Positions 26,987 through 35,966 of a DNA stretch of 64,000 nucleotides are shown one piece after another. The stretch covers positions 1 through 64,000 of the forward strand of contig JABCTC010000001.1 in the NCBI GenBank assembly GCA_018238545.1. The letters are read 5' to 3'. The DNA is from Candidatus Heimdallarchaeota archaeon. GTDB taxonomy: Archaea > Asgardarchaeota > Heimdallarchaeia > Heimdallarchaeales > Heimdallarchaeaceae. Under the pieces are notes generated by a model. That model made no database searches. It was given only the letters and a program-made list of their open reading frames with translations, and was not told the DNA's origin. A program made the position numbers and the translations under genes. Position 1 is the stretch's first letter. The number at the start of each line of letters is the position of its first letter.

Positions 26987-27766
26987 TTATTCGCTCATTT
27001 TTTGTGTGATGAACTTCCCATCTAATTTCTCATATCTTTCAATAGAACCTATATCTTCCCAATAGATGTTAGAGGGGATATAAGCTACCATTTGAGAGGC
27101 TTCAACAAACTTTGGAAAGATATTCTTGGATAAATCTATACTCTCTTTTTCATCAAGATCATCAAGAAAATCGAAAATGATTGGTTCAACAATGCTAATG
27201 CCTGTGTTCACTAAGAGAGGAAGAGTTGGTTTCTCAATGAATCTGGTAACATTGTTGTTGTCATCAATTTCTGCTGTGCCAACTCGAATCTTCCAACCTT
27301 TAGAAACAAATATAGTGGCCCATTTCTTGTTATTTTGATGGCATTCTAGCATATCTGTAAAATTGATATTAGTGATGATATCAGAATAATAAATTATCAT
27401 TCGCCTATTACCAATTTTTTCTTTAATATTCAAGAGTGCTGTTCCAGTGCCAATAGGACCCGGTTTATCCGGGATATATGTTAAATCCACACCCCACCTT
27501 TCGCCGTTCCCAAAGTAACCTTGTATTTGTTCCTTCTTATAATTTACTAAGAGAATTATATCAGTCACATTGTGTTTTTTGAAATGTTTGATAACATATT
27601 CTAAGATTGGAATCTGATCAGTACCAATTGGCATCATGACTTTTTGCATATAGTAAGTTAAAGGGCGCATTCTCTTTCCCTCTCCGCCACAAAACAGCAC
27701 AGCTACTGTATCCTTCATCTCAGTAAGTTCTTTTCTCTTTGTTGAAATGTTTTTCGCAATCACCAT
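26987..27766 (-). CDS. Sugar-phosphate nucleotidyltransferase
   Basis: A GlmU/RmlA-type nucleotidyltransferase of about 259 residues that joins a sugar 1-phosphate to a nucleoside triphosphate. VLFCGGEGKRMRPLTYYMQK holds the GG-G-x-R-x-x-P-L-T signature and the catalytic Lys. GPIGTGTALL and YSDIITNINF (Asp) are the sugar and metal sites. FIEKP is present. There is no C-terminal beta-helix, unlike GlmU. ATG 27766 is used; an in-frame ATG at 27718 begins closer to the conserved domain. The product would supply the glycan enzymes. Confidence 0.85.
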   Translation of the reverse strand: MVIAKNISTKRKELTEMKDTVAVLFCGGEGKRMRPLTYYMQKVMMPIGTDQIPILEYVIKHFKKHNVTDIILLVNYKKEQIQGYFGNGERWGVDLTYIPDKPGPIGTGTALLNIKEKIGNRRMIIYYSDIITNINFTDMLECHQNNKKWATIFVSKGWKIRVGTAEIDDNNNVTRFIEKPTLPLLVNTGISIVEPIIFDFLDDLDEKESIDLSKNIFPKFVEASQMVAYIPSNIYWEDIGSIERYEKLDGKFITQKMSE

Positions 27767-27850
27767 AGATAGTATCTAGGTTTTTTCTAATCTGTTTCAC
27801 TTTATTCCTTTTAAGAAATTCTTATTAATATGAAAAATAGATAATTAATC

Positions 27851-28501
27851 ATGGAATCCACCAAAACTTCAGTTCTATCTGAAATAACTGAAAAATTGCG
27901 AGAAAATATCGAGCCTTCATTCTGGAAAGGTAGAGGCAATAGAGAATCCTTTAGAAAAAGCGTCAAAGAACTAGTAGTCTCAGGAATACTTTCAAAGGAT
28001 GAATATGGCTATTTATTGAAAAATGAAAGAAGAATTTTGGTGAAGACTCAACTAATTCACTTAATTCCTGAATTACAGTCACAAGAAATTATCGAAACAA
28101 CACTCAAACACCTGTCCAACGTTATTCTCGAAAAAAGAGTTCAAGGAGCTGAAGGTAAAAGAGCTTCAGTTGAGAAAGAAATTCTATTGCAAATAAATGA
28201 ACATCTGCATGAGACATACCATCCAAAAATCTCAACAGGTGTGGACGCGTTTAGTATTTTGAAGCAACTTATTGAGGAAAGCACTGACATTAATAAAGAA
28301 TTAATAAAAATCGCTAATCATTTATTGGAAATTAGAGATAATTTGTTGGAAAAAGGTCATAAAGCAACCCTGCTTCATGAATTAGACAAAATATCAACTA
28401 GACTAATCTTTGCTGCTAAAAGCAATAATCCAGAAGATGTCCCAACAAAAGAAGAGCTACTTAATCTATTGAAAGAATTACAAGTTAAAGTTGAATCGTA
28501 G
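27851..28501 (+). CDS. Helical protein of unknown function
   Basis: A 216-residue soluble, charged, nearly all-helical protein that I cannot assign. It lacks cysteine, signal peptide and membrane segments. Leucine/isoleucine spacing in 60-100 and 130-215 suggests bundles or coiled coils. A TATA-like sequence (ttattaata, 27822-27830) is centred about 25 bases before the ATG, which would give a leaderless transcript. It is divergent from the nucleotidyltransferase and lies before metK. Confidence 0.55.
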   Translation: MESTKTSVLSEITEKLRENIEPSFWKGRGNRESFRKSVKELVVSGILSKDEYGYLLKNERRILVKTQLIHLIPELQSQEIIETTLKHLSNVILEKRVQGAEGKRASVEKEILLQINEHLHETYHPKISTGVDAFSILKQLIEESTDINKELIKIANHLLEIRDNLLEKGHKATLLHELDKISTRLIFAAKSNNPEDVPTKEELLNLLKELQVKVES

Positions 28502-28561
28502 GGGAGACTTTTCCCAACATATTTTTATTAAATCCGATTAATCGTAATAATTTTATAATGC

Positions 28562-28568
28562 TATATAA
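28562..28568 (+). promoter_or_regulatory. TATA box for metK
   Basis: The sequence tatataa lies 40 bases before the metK ATG at 28608. The implied short leader contains ggag about 13 bases from the start. I saw no recognisable SAM-responsive riboswitch between 28502 and 28607. Confidence 0.5.
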
Positions 28569-28607
28569 GAGTAATTTCAGTAAGTTTGAATTAGGAGAGA
28601 CAGGTAG

Positions 28608-29780
28608 ATGGTATTACGTAAAATTATTTCTTCAGAATCTGTAACAGAGGGGCATCCTGACAAAATTTGTGATCAAATTTCTGATGCAATCCTCGATGCT
28701 ATTTTAAAAGATGATCCTGATGCACATGTAGCATGTGAGTGTTTCGTTACAACGGGTCTTGTTTTAGTAGGTGGTGAGATTACCACGTCAAAAGTGTGTA
28801 CTGTTGAATATGAAAAAATCATTCGTGATACTATTAAAGAAATCGGGTATAATGATTCAAGTATTGGTTTTGATTATAGAGGTTGTGCCATAATAAACAC
28901 GGTTCACTCCCAATCAGAAGATATCGCACAAGGTGTAAAAAAAGACATGGTCGAGGAACAAGGGGCAGGAGATCAAGGCATCATGTATGGATATGCAACA
29001 AATGAAACCTCAGAATTTATGCCACTGCCTATAGTACTAGCCCATAAACTAACAATGAAACTTACTGAAGTTCGAAAAAATGGTACGTTACCCTTTCTAC
29101 GCCCAGATGGCAAATCACTAGTAGCAGTTGAATATGAGAATGATAAACCAATTCGAGTAGAAGCTATTGTTATTGCTGCACAACATACAGAAGAAGCAAC
29201 AAATGAAGAAATTGAATCTGGATTGAAAAAAGAAGTTATTGAAATGGTTATCCCAGCTAATCTAGTAGACGAAAAAACTAAAATCTTCATCAATCGAACA
29301 GGGAGATTTGTTACAGGGGGACCACATGGCGATGCAGGATTAACAGGAAGAAAAATAATCGTTGACACTTACGGAGGAGTGGACTCTCATGGTGGTGGCG
29401 CATTCTCCGGCAAGGATCCTTCAAAGGTAGATCGATCAGCGTCTTATGCAGCTAGATATGTCGCAAAAAATGTTGTTGCTGCAGAATTAGCTGATAAGTG
29501 TGAAGTTCAAGTTTCTTATGCAATTGGTGAACCCAAACCCTTGGCAGTTAATATTGAATGTTTTGGAACTGAAAGAGTTTCAATTGAAATTCTAAAAGAA
29601 GCTATTCTTTGCGTATTTGATTTCAGACCAGGAAGCATTATTGAACACCTTAAATTAAAGAGACCAATTTATCAAAAAACATCTTGCTATGGGCACTTCG
29701 GACGAGAATTACCTGGTTTTACGTGGGAAAAGACTGATCTTATTGAGAAATTAAGGGCTAAAGTGAATGAGTTGAAATAG
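28608..29780 (+). CDS. metK: S-adenosylmethionine synthetase, bacterial/eukaryotic type
   Basis: Makes S-adenosylmethionine from methionine and ATP; a tetrameric cytosolic enzyme of 390 residues. [19 protein letters not shown] holds the ATP-site His and Asp. [35 protein letters not shown] and [17 protein letters not shown] are all MetK (PF00438-type) motifs. Most archaea use a different, weakly related enzyme (PF01941), so the bacterial-type form is notable. It would supply SAM for the methyltransferases here and, after decarboxylation, for BpsA. Starts at ATG. Confidence 0.95.
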   Translation: MVLRKIISSESVTEGHPDKICDQISDAILDAILKDDPDAHVACECFVTTGLVLVGGEITTSKVCTVEYEKIIRDTIKEIGYNDSSIGFDYRGCAIINTVHSQSEDIAQGVKKDMVEEQGAGDQGIMYGYATNETSEFMPLPIVLAHKLTMKLTEVRKNGTLPFLRPDGKSLVAVEYENDKPIRVEAIVIAAQHTEEATNEEIESGLKKEVIEMVIPANLVDEKTKIFINRTGRFVTGGPHGDAGLTGRKIIVDTYGGVDSHGGGAFSGKDPSKVDRSASYAARYVAKNVVAAELADKCEVQVSYAIGEPKPLAVNIECFGTERVSIEILKEAILCVFDFRPGSIIEHLKLKRPIYQKTSCYGHFGRELPGFTWEKTDLIEKLRAKVNELK

Positions 29781-29854
29781 ACTAGGGTATTGTATTTTCA
29801 CCCACTTTCTTTCAAAAACATTTTTTTATACCCACACAATTAGTAATCGAAAGC

Positions 29855-30541
29855 ATGAATAGCGTTGATATATCAGAAATAAAAAAAGTCATTCAAAAAA
29901 TCATGAATGAAGATAAGCCAAAAACTGTTAAACAGCTTGTGACAAAAACATTAACAGTTACTGGGAAAGAGGAGCGCGAGATATATTTAGCTGTTCAAGA
30001 GCTTGAAAAGACCAATATCATTAAACTAGGCTCTCCAAAGATAACAAGAGAATTACCTAAATCAGTTCATGAATATCTTTTTAGAAATAGGTACTTTGTT
30101 GTGGAATTCTGGACTCTGCTTGTTTTTATTAGTATATTTTTCCCAGTAGGTCTATTTATTCCCGCAGATTCTTTCTTCTCTTTTCTAAGGATAATTTTTG
30201 GTGTTTTATTTGGATTATTCATCCCAGGCTGGATAATAACAAACCTGATTTTTCCTAGACTTTACGAGAATATAGATCAATTAGAGCGCGTTTTATTAGC
30301 AGTAGGTATGAATATAGGCATAATTATATTTTCAGGTCTTATACTCAATGCAATATGGTTAATTGATTCTGCTCCGTTTGTTATCATTATTGGGAGTTTT
30401 TCCCTTTTTATTCATTTATTATCAGTAGTTGTTAGGATCTTACTTGGCTCTAAAACACTCGAAGTAAAATCAAAGAAGATTCTAACGAAATTATCAGAAA
30501 TTAGTTTTTTCAGAAATAAAGTGAGGAACGATGAGAAATAA
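29855..30541 (+). CDS. DUF1616-like membrane domain with N-terminal winged helix
   Basis: A 228-residue membrane protein. Residues 1-70 are soluble and look like a winged-helix fold. Four membrane segments follow (about 80-100, 108-132, 145-168, 172-195). The stretch LRIIFGVLFGLFIPGWIITN, then IFP and D-x-x-E-R, matches the transmembrane half of DUF1616 proteins. The usual extracytoplasmic half is absent here but appears as a separate gene at 31054-31686. The next gene overlaps it by 11 bases. TATA-like ttttttata at 29822-29830 suggests an almost leaderless mRNA. Function unknown. Confidence 0.6.
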   Translation: MNSVDISEIKKVIQKIMNEDKPKTVKQLVTKTLTVTGKEEREIYLAVQELEKTNIIKLGSPKITRELPKSVHEYLFRNRYFVVEFWTLLVFISIFFPVGLFIPADSFFSFLRIIFGVLFGLFIPGWIITNLIFPRLYENIDQLERVLLAVGMNIGIIIFSGLILNAIWLIDSAPFVIIIGSFSLFIHLLSVVVRILLGSKTLEVKSKKILTKLSEISFFRNKVRNDEK

Positions 30542-31052
30542 ATTAGCAAATCGTTTGTTAGCCTGTAGCATTATTTTTTTGCTTTTTGTTTCCTTCACCA
30601 ATTTTGGAGCGTTTGCACAATCTAAGGAAGAAGCAGAACAAATTATCCAAGAAGCTTCTGATAAACTTAAAACAGTATTGTCTATTTTGGAAGAACTAGT
30701 AGATATTAACTCAGAGGTGAGAGCTATTATTTCACAGGTGGATAACTCGCTTCAATTGATTAATGAGGCCAAGCAATTATTCAGAGATTCTCAATATGAT
30801 CTTTCAATACAGAAAGCAAATCAAGCTTTAGACCAACTGGAAAATATAGAAGAAGAGATTGCAGAATTAAACAAATCTGCAATCAAAGAATCATGGTTAA
30901 TATACAGTATAATTGGAGTAGTTGCTGCTTTTGCTACTGTTGGTTTTGTTTTTCTCTTCATCAAGAAACTTCATCCTTGGTATAAGAAAAAACAAATTGA
31001 AGAATATAGCAATCTAGAAATAATCTATGACAAGGAATATGGAGAGAAATAG
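30531..31052 (+). CDS. Secreted coiled-coil protein with C-terminal membrane anchor
   Basis: A 173-residue protein with a signal peptide (about 1-30, ending FGAFAQS) and an extracytoplasmic helical coiled-coil domain (about 31-115). One membrane span (about 123-144) and a basic cytosolic tail of about 28 residues follow. It overlaps the preceding DUF1616-like gene and abuts the next, so the three probably form one membrane complex. No family name could be given. Confidence 0.6.
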   Translation: MRNKLANRLLACSIIFLLFVSFTNFGAFAQSKEEAEQIIQEASDKLKTVLSILEELVDINSEVRAIISQVDNSLQLINEAKQLFRDSQYDLSIQKANQALDQLENIEEEIAELNKSAIKESWLIYSIIGVVAAFATVGFVFLFIKKLHPWYKKKQIEEYSNLEIIYDKEYGEK

Positions 31053-31053
31053 A

Positions 31054-31686
31054 ATGGCAAAAAAGAACAATAAAAGTGATGGCAGAAATCCAAAAAAAAG
31101 ATTGCCAAAAATAGACCAAAATAAAATTGTAACGCTTGTCATTGTATTTTGCACTATTGGGGCGATAGTTGCGATCACATCCATAGTTTTCTTCCCAAAT
31201 CAACAAAATGGTTTCACAGAACTATCATTGTTGACATACAATGCTGCAGAAGAAACATATGTTGCAAACAATTACCCAAACCAGATATCTCAATCAGATA
31301 ACGTTACAATATTTTTTATGGTTAAGAATTTTGAGAATAAAATTACTTACTATCAACTCCAGATAAAAGTCACAAAAATATCTCAAAATATTAGTCTGGA
31401 ACACCCTCTCTCGCTTTCCAATTCCAAGTTGTTATATTCAAATGAAACATATGAGAAAATCTTATCACCAGCGACGAAAAGTGAGAAAGAGGAAGAAGGG
31501 GCGCAAACTGGTCAATATATTTGGGGGCATGTGAATACTACGCTATTTATGAATAACACATTAGCTACAATTTTAGAAGGAGATGATAGCCTGAAGATTG
31601 TTTTTGAATTATGGAAGTTTAATTCTCTTATCGATGATTTTCAGTATTCGGGGATTTTTACGTTCCTTGAGCTTTCCTATAATTAG
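31054..31686 (+). CDS. DUF1616-like extracytoplasmic domain, membrane-anchored
   Basis: About 210 residues. A lysine-rich cytosolic N-terminus leads to one membrane span (about 24-46) and an extracytoplasmic beta domain. FTELSLLTYN, then NYPNQISQSDNVTIFFMVKN and YYQLQIKV, follow the layout of the C-terminal half of DUF1616 proteins (F-T-E-F-Y-L-L ... Y-P ... V-N-H-E ... Y). I chose ATG 31054 because it follows the preceding stop and has ggag upstream; a longer frame could start at 31027. N-glycosylation sequons are present. Function unknown. Confidence 0.6.
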   Translation: MAKKNNKSDGRNPKKRLPKIDQNKIVTLVIVFCTIGAIVAITSIVFFPNQQNGFTELSLLTYNAAEETYVANNYPNQISQSDNVTIFFMVKNFENKITYYQLQIKVTKISQNISLEHPLSLSNSKLLYSNETYEKILSPATKSEKEEEGAQTGQYIWGHVNTTLFMNNTLATILEGDDSLKIVFELWKFNSLIDDFQYSGIFTFLELSYN

Positions 31687-31695
31687 GTGATCTAG

Positions 31696-32346
31696 ATGGT
31701 TCTAAGAGCATTAATTTTATCTGATATTCATAATCAAAAAATAACCTTGGAAAATATTCTAGCAAAAACAAAGGAGACAATAAAAAAACCTTTCATAGTT
31801 TTAATTGCAGGGGATATAACGAATTTTGGTTCAATAGAGAATATGTTATCACTACTTGAACTCGTTTCTAATTATAGTTCACATATTTATTTTGTATTTG
31901 GAAACTGTGATCCGATTTATGACATGGATAAACTTCAAACTTCTTCTTTCCACGTTGAATCTAATCCTCAATGTTTAGAAGGAGTCACGTTTGTAGGCTT
32001 CGGTTCAGCGCATCCAAAAATTAACAAGAAAGTACTAAAAAAACTAAAAAGAAATACCGAGAAAGTGTGCTTGTTAACTCACGTTCCTCCATATGGAACA
32101 AGCGCAGATTTGGCTTCATTAAACAAACATGTTGGATCAAGGGAGATAAAAAAGGTTCTAGAAACAAATCCAAACATATTTCTCGCTGTATCTGGTCACA
32201 TACATGAATCACCAACAATTTCATTTTTAGGTGATTGTTGTATAATCAATCCAGGACCCGTTACACGGGGAAATTTCGCAATTATCGAAATAGACAAAAA
32301 TTATGCAATTCAAGGAAAAATACACAACATTCACGAGATGAAATAA
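31696..32346 (+). CDS. Calcineurin-like metallophosphoesterase
   Basis: A 216-residue cytosolic phosphoesterase. The binuclear metal motifs appear in order: LSDIHN (D-x-H), AGDITNFG (G-D), FGNCD (G-N-x-D), THVPPYGT (H) and SGHIHESP (G-H-x-H). This is the YfcE/UPF0025-like branch, which includes phosphodiesterases of uncertain substrate. It is only 9 bases after the DUF1616-like gene and 2 bases before the HD gene, so it belongs to the same operon. Confidence 0.9.
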   Translation: MVLRALILSDIHNQKITLENILAKTKETIKKPFIVLIAGDITNFGSIENMLSLLELVSNYSSHIYFVFGNCDPIYDMDKLQTSSFHVESNPQCLEGVTFVGFGSAHPKINKKVLKKLKRNTEKVCLLTHVPPYGTSADLASLNKHVGSREIKKVLETNPNIFLAVSGHIHESPTISFLGDCCIINPGPVTRGNFAIIEIDKNYAIQGKIHNIHEMK

Positions 32347-32348
32347 TA

Positions 32349-33017
32349 ATGCAAAAGTCCAAAATGAAGCTTGGTTTCTTCGATTCAAATCAGGAATTTC
32401 AAAAGTTTATAGTTTCTACATATTACCATGTGGAAAGCATATTTACGACAAATAACCAAAGTCAAACTCATTCACTTGAGCATACAATAAGAGTTGCTAA
32501 CACTTGTATAGATATTGCGAAACGCCTTGGAGCTTCAATTGATACTCTGTTAACTGCGGCTCTTTTTCATGATGTGGGTAGAGCAGAAGAAGAAGAAACA
32601 GGAAGGAATCATGCGGACATAAGCACGGAGTTGGCAAGAGAGTACCTAGAAAAGCAAGAGAAATACGACATGATTCCAGAAGTTTGTGATGCAATAAAGT
32701 CTCATAGGTTTAGTACTAAAATAGAACCAAAATTCAAGGAAGGGAAGATCCTCAAGGATGCTGATGCTTTAGATGCACTTGGGATAATTGGGCTATATAG
32801 GGTCATTAGCTACTCTGCAGAAAGAAATGTTGATATGAAAAAAACTAACATGCATTTTCATGAAAAATTATTCGTTCTACCATCGCTAATGCATTTTAAA
32901 TATAGTAAAAAACTAGCTAAAAAGAAGTGCAAAATTCTAAGCACATTTTCTAAAGGTCTAGAAAAAAACATGTATAGATCTGACTTTGAAAAACTGCTTA
33001 CCCGTTTAGAAAAATAA
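32349..33017 (+). CDS. HD-domain phosphohydrolase
   Basis: About 222 residues, counted from ATG 32349; the frame stays open 114 bases upstream, inside the phosphoesterase gene. The HD metal site is complete: H in HSLEHTIRV, the HD pair in LFHDVGRAE and the final Asp in DADALDALG. IKSHRFS gives a further His. It resembles the YedJ/PF01966 family of nucleotide phosphohydrolases. The C-terminal 60 residues are helical and lysine-rich. Substrate unknown. Confidence 0.85.
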   Translation: MQKSKMKLGFFDSNQEFQKFIVSTYYHVESIFTTNNQSQTHSLEHTIRVANTCIDIAKRLGASIDTLLTAALFHDVGRAEEEETGRNHADISTELAREYLEKQEKYDMIPEVCDAIKSHRFSTKIEPKFKEGKILKDADALDALGIIGLYRVISYSAERNVDMKKTNMHFHEKLFVLPSLMHFKYSKKLAKKKCKILSTFSKGLEKNMYRSDFEKLLTRLEK

Positions 33018-33092
33018 ATTACTCCAAAACCAGAATTTTAAATAGGACAAACACATTAAGGTTTAGTTGACAACAAAAAATCAGGTGAAATT

Positions 33093-33788
33093 ATGTCAAA
33101 TATCAAACTTGGTGACATGGTAAAAATAAACTATACTTGCAAAACTGCTGATGATGGAAAAGTTTTCGATACAACTTTCGAAAAAATAGCAAAAGAGCAT
33201 GATATCTTTGATGAGAAATTTATATATCAACCATTTACTCTTATTGTTGGAAATCATAAATTGCCTGTTGGATTAGAAGAGGGTCTTATTGGTTTAGAAG
33301 AAGGTGACTCTAAAACAATCAACATTGAAGCTAAAAGAGGATTTGGTTTAAGAGACCGTTCAAAAATCCGTTTAATTCAAAGGAGAGAATTTCAGAAACA
33401 TCAAATAAAACCAAAAGAAAATGCAGAAGTAGAAATTGGTGGTCAAAAAGGTAGAATTCTCAAAGTATCAAGCAGTAGAGTAAAAGTTGATTTTAATCAT
33501 GATTTAGCCGGATTTGATTTAATATATGATATAAAAATAATTAAAAAAGTTACAGATATAAAGGAGCAATGTATCTGTCTTCTTGAAAAACGATTACCTG
33601 GTGTAGATTTTTCTGATACAAAAATTGAGATAGAAGACAAGGCAATAATTATAGAATTCCCAAAGGATACTCGGTTTATGGAATACATCCAATTTACTCG
33701 AAATGGTCTAACAAGGGATTTGGGAGAAATAACTAAAAAATATGATAAAGTAACTTTTATTGAGCATTATGAAATAGAAAAGAAATAG
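33093..33788 (+). CDS. FKBP-type peptidyl-prolyl isomerase, archaeal long form
   Basis: A folding helper of 231 residues. The FKBP core (KLGDMVKINYTCKTADDGKV, FDTTFE, then GLEEGLIGLEEGD) is interrupted by a SlyD-like flap insert around residues 95-130 (VEIGGQKGRIL, VDFNHDLAGFDLIYDI). The C-terminal 90 residues form an extra alpha/beta domain typical of archaeal FKBPs of about 26 kDa. It starts at ATG; TATA-like tttaaata lies about 50 bases upstream. It is cytosolic. Confidence 0.9.
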   Translation: MSNIKLGDMVKINYTCKTADDGKVFDTTFEKIAKEHDIFDEKFIYQPFTLIVGNHKLPVGLEEGLIGLEEGDSKTINIEAKRGFGLRDRSKIRLIQRREFQKHQIKPKENAEVEIGGQKGRILKVSSSRVKVDFNHDLAGFDLIYDIKIIKKVTDIKEQCICLLEKRLPGVDFSDTKIEIEDKAIIIEFPKDTRFMEYIQFTRNGLTRDLGEITKKYDKVTFIEHYEIEKK

Positions 33789-33791
33789 TCA

Positions 33792-34232
33792 CTATTCTTT
33801 ATCTACTTTCCTTGTATTTACTAAAATCAGATCAAAATTAAGAGGGCAGTTCAGTTTCCTTAGAATGCCTTGAACTTTTATTTTACTAGTTTTATCAAAA
33901 AGCGGTGACATACAGTAATCGTAATTCTCACATAAGATTTCTTTGCAATTCAAAGAATTTCTTTTGAGAACCATATTTTCCAGATATTTTTGATTTTCTA
34001 CACTTATAATATAGTCAGCTTCCTCTACAACGCACACTAGCATCGGTTGATTCTCTATTAAACAAATATGTTCCTTTTGCCTCACTTCAACTACACTGTA
34101 TGAATGATTTTCCTTCAAAACATCAACACATACCTTCTTGAGAGAACAATTATCACAGATTTTCGAAGCACCTACATGTGTAAATGTATAGTTGAGTTCC
34201 GCAACTTCCTTTTCAACTAGAGTTATAATCAT
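33792..34232 (-). CDS. UPF0179-family cysteine-rich protein
   Basis: An archaeal conserved protein of 146 residues with function unknown. The pattern ITLVEKEVAELNYTFTHVG, then CDNCSLKKVC and a second cluster LNCKEILCENYDYCMSP, is the family layout and suggests an Fe-S or zinc site. It converges with the FKBP gene (3 bases apart) and is divergent from the methyltransferase gene. Confidence 0.75.
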   Translation of the reverse strand: MIITLVEKEVAELNYTFTHVGASKICDNCSLKKVCVDVLKENHSYSVVEVRQKEHICLIENQPMLVCVVEEADYIISVENQKYLENMVLKRNSLNCKEILCENYDYCMSPLFDKTSKIKVQGILRKLNCPLNFDLILVNTRKVDKE

Positions 34233-34314
34233 TTCATGAGGTAATTATAGAATAGCTTTTTTAAGATTAAGAAATACGTCTTTTAATCTAGATTCGAAAA
34301 GTAGATGCAGTATT

Positions 34315-35280
34315 ATGAAAAAGGAACTTAATTGTATTAATCCCTACAAATTAGGAGAAGAATATGATTATGATCCTTATATGATTGAAAGGTTTGTAGA
34401 AATATTGGGCGAGGAGGAAACATCAAACTTACTTCAATTTAACGAAACCAAATTAAACAAAACAATTAGATTGAACACATTAAGATCTAGTATCGCGCGC
34501 ACAGTAGAACTTTTAGAAAGAAAAAGGGTTCAGCTTGAAGATATTGTAGGGATGCCTGAAGCAAAAGAAATCATCAATTCTCCTGTACCAATAGGAGCAA
34601 CTCCAGAGTATTTAGGAGGGTACTACATGCTGCAAGGAAAGAATTCAATGCTTTCAAGCATGATTCTAAATCCAAAAAGCGATGAGTTGATAGGAGATTT
34701 CGCTGCAGCTCCTGGTGGCAAAACATCACATCTAGCACAATTAATGAATAATGAGGGGACAATAATTGCACTTGAATTAAGTTCTAACAGATGCAGAAGT
34801 TTGAAATCAGTTCTAGCTAGAATGGGTGTTGAAAACACAATCATATTACAATACGACACCAGAGAAATATATAAATTGGATTTAATGTTTGATAAAATTT
34901 TATTAGATGCACCTTGTTCAGGATCAGGGGTAATTATCTCAGATCATTCAAGGAAACAATCCAAAACACTATTTGACATTCTAAATTATCACAAATATCA
35001 GACTGAGCTATTAACAGAATCCTTGCGAGTTCTTAAACCGGGAGGAGAACTAGTTTATTGTACTTGTTCCTTGGAGCCAGAGGAAAACGAGCTTGTTATA
35101 ACAAAAGTTCTTGAAAATTTTGATTGTAAAATACAAGAATTGAATATTGAAGGAGAAGTAGGTTTAGAAAAATTCCAACAACATGAATTTCATCCCGACA
35201 TAAGAAAAGCCAAAAGAATTTATCCACATACATCAAAAGGAGAGGGCTTCTTTATAATTAAAATGGTGAAAGAAAAATGA
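34315..35280 (+). CDS. NOL1/NOP2/Sun-family RNA cytosine-C5 methyltransferase
   Basis: A SAM-dependent RNA m5C methyltransferase of 321 residues. TIRLNTLRSS is the RNA-binding opening. The SAM site is DFAAAPGGKTSH. The two catalytic cysteines are in LDAPCSGSG (motif IV) and YCTCSLEPEENE (motif VI). It probably modifies tRNA or rRNA. There is no PUA domain of its own, but a PUA-domain NIP7-like protein is encoded next, overlapping by 4 bases (ATGA). Confidence 0.92.
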   Translation: MKKELNCINPYKLGEEYDYDPYMIERFVEILGEEETSNLLQFNETKLNKTIRLNTLRSSIARTVELLERKRVQLEDIVGMPEAKEIINSPVPIGATPEYLGGYYMLQGKNSMLSSMILNPKSDELIGDFAAAPGGKTSHLAQLMNNEGTIIALELSSNRCRSLKSVLARMGVENTIILQYDTREIYKLDLMFDKILLDAPCSGSGVIISDHSRKQSKTLFDILNYHKYQTELLTESLRVLKPGGELVYCTCSLEPEENELVITKVLENFDCKIQELNIEGEVGLEKFQQHEFHPDIRKAKRIYPHTSKGEGFFIIKMVKEK

Positions 35281-35825
35281 ACAATATAACAGTAAATTTC
35301 CGAAAAGCAACCAAGAAGGAAGAAGAAATTGTTCGAAAAGAGATTGGCAAGCATTTTGGGCAAGAGGGGTTGGATTCGTTACAAAACCGTTTTTTGTGGA
35401 TAAAAGATGGAAAAATCAAAGAGGTTTGTGCTTTACATCCAAATATTGAAGCAATTGTAAAAACTATCCCCCATAATTTGTATTTTGCTGGCATACCAAT
35501 TGGTTCAATAAAGAATAATAAATTTCAGTTAGAAATTGAGGGGAGTGCATTAATCAGATTAACTTCAAAGAAGGTTTTACATGTAAAAACCGATCAATTC
35601 CTTTATGGTAAATCAATTTTCACAGACAATGTTTTTCAGTTTGATGAAGCATTCCAAAGTGGAGATTTAGTTATAATTGAGGGGAGAAATAACATTCATT
35701 ATGGAGTTGGAGAAACAAGTATAAGTTCAGAAGAGCTCAAGAGTGCGCTCTCAAATACAGTGATAATTAAGGGGAGTAAAAACATTCCTAGGGATAGAGG
35801 CTGGTATTTGAGGAAGGGTAACTGA
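35277..35825 (+). CDS. NIP7/UPF0113-like PUA-domain protein
   Basis: A 182-residue RNA-binding protein. The N-terminal domain reaches about residue 90 (FAGIPIGSIKNNKFQLEIEG corresponds to the pre-PUA sheet of NIP7). The PUA domain follows with DQFLYGKSIFTDNV, GDLVII and the closing RDRGWYLRKG. NIP7 takes part in large-subunit rRNA maturation in eukaryotes, and archaeal relatives bind RNA. Overlap with the methyltransferase gene suggests the two act together. Distant to canonical NIP7, hence moderate certainty. Confidence 0.75.
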   Translation: MNNITVNFRKATKKEEEIVRKEIGKHFGQEGLDSLQNRFLWIKDGKIKEVCALHPNIEAIVKTIPHNLYFAGIPIGSIKNNKFQLEIEGSALIRLTSKKVLHVKTDQFLYGKSIFTDNVFQFDEAFQSGDLVIIEGRNNIHYGVGETSISSEELKSALSNTVIIKGSKNIPRDRGWYLRKGN

Positions 35826-35966
35826 AGGTATTTTATTTTGTTCCTTCAACAACAACCAACCTAGCGCCTAAATTCAAATAACACAAAGTATTTAAGGCGT
35901 GTTCAGTGATTTACATTAGTTTAATCTTTTTGTTTAAAAAAGAGGAAAACCTATTCTAAAAAACAC

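Noticed and set aside
28502-28607. SAM-responsive riboswitch upstream of metK
   Set aside because: The spacer is only 106 bases, with a TATA box 40 bases before the start. No SAM-riboswitch fold or conserved core could be seen.
32235-32348. Longer start for the HD-domain protein
   Set aside because: The extra 38 residues lie inside the phosphoesterase gene and are not like HD-family N-termini. ATG 32349 is preferred.
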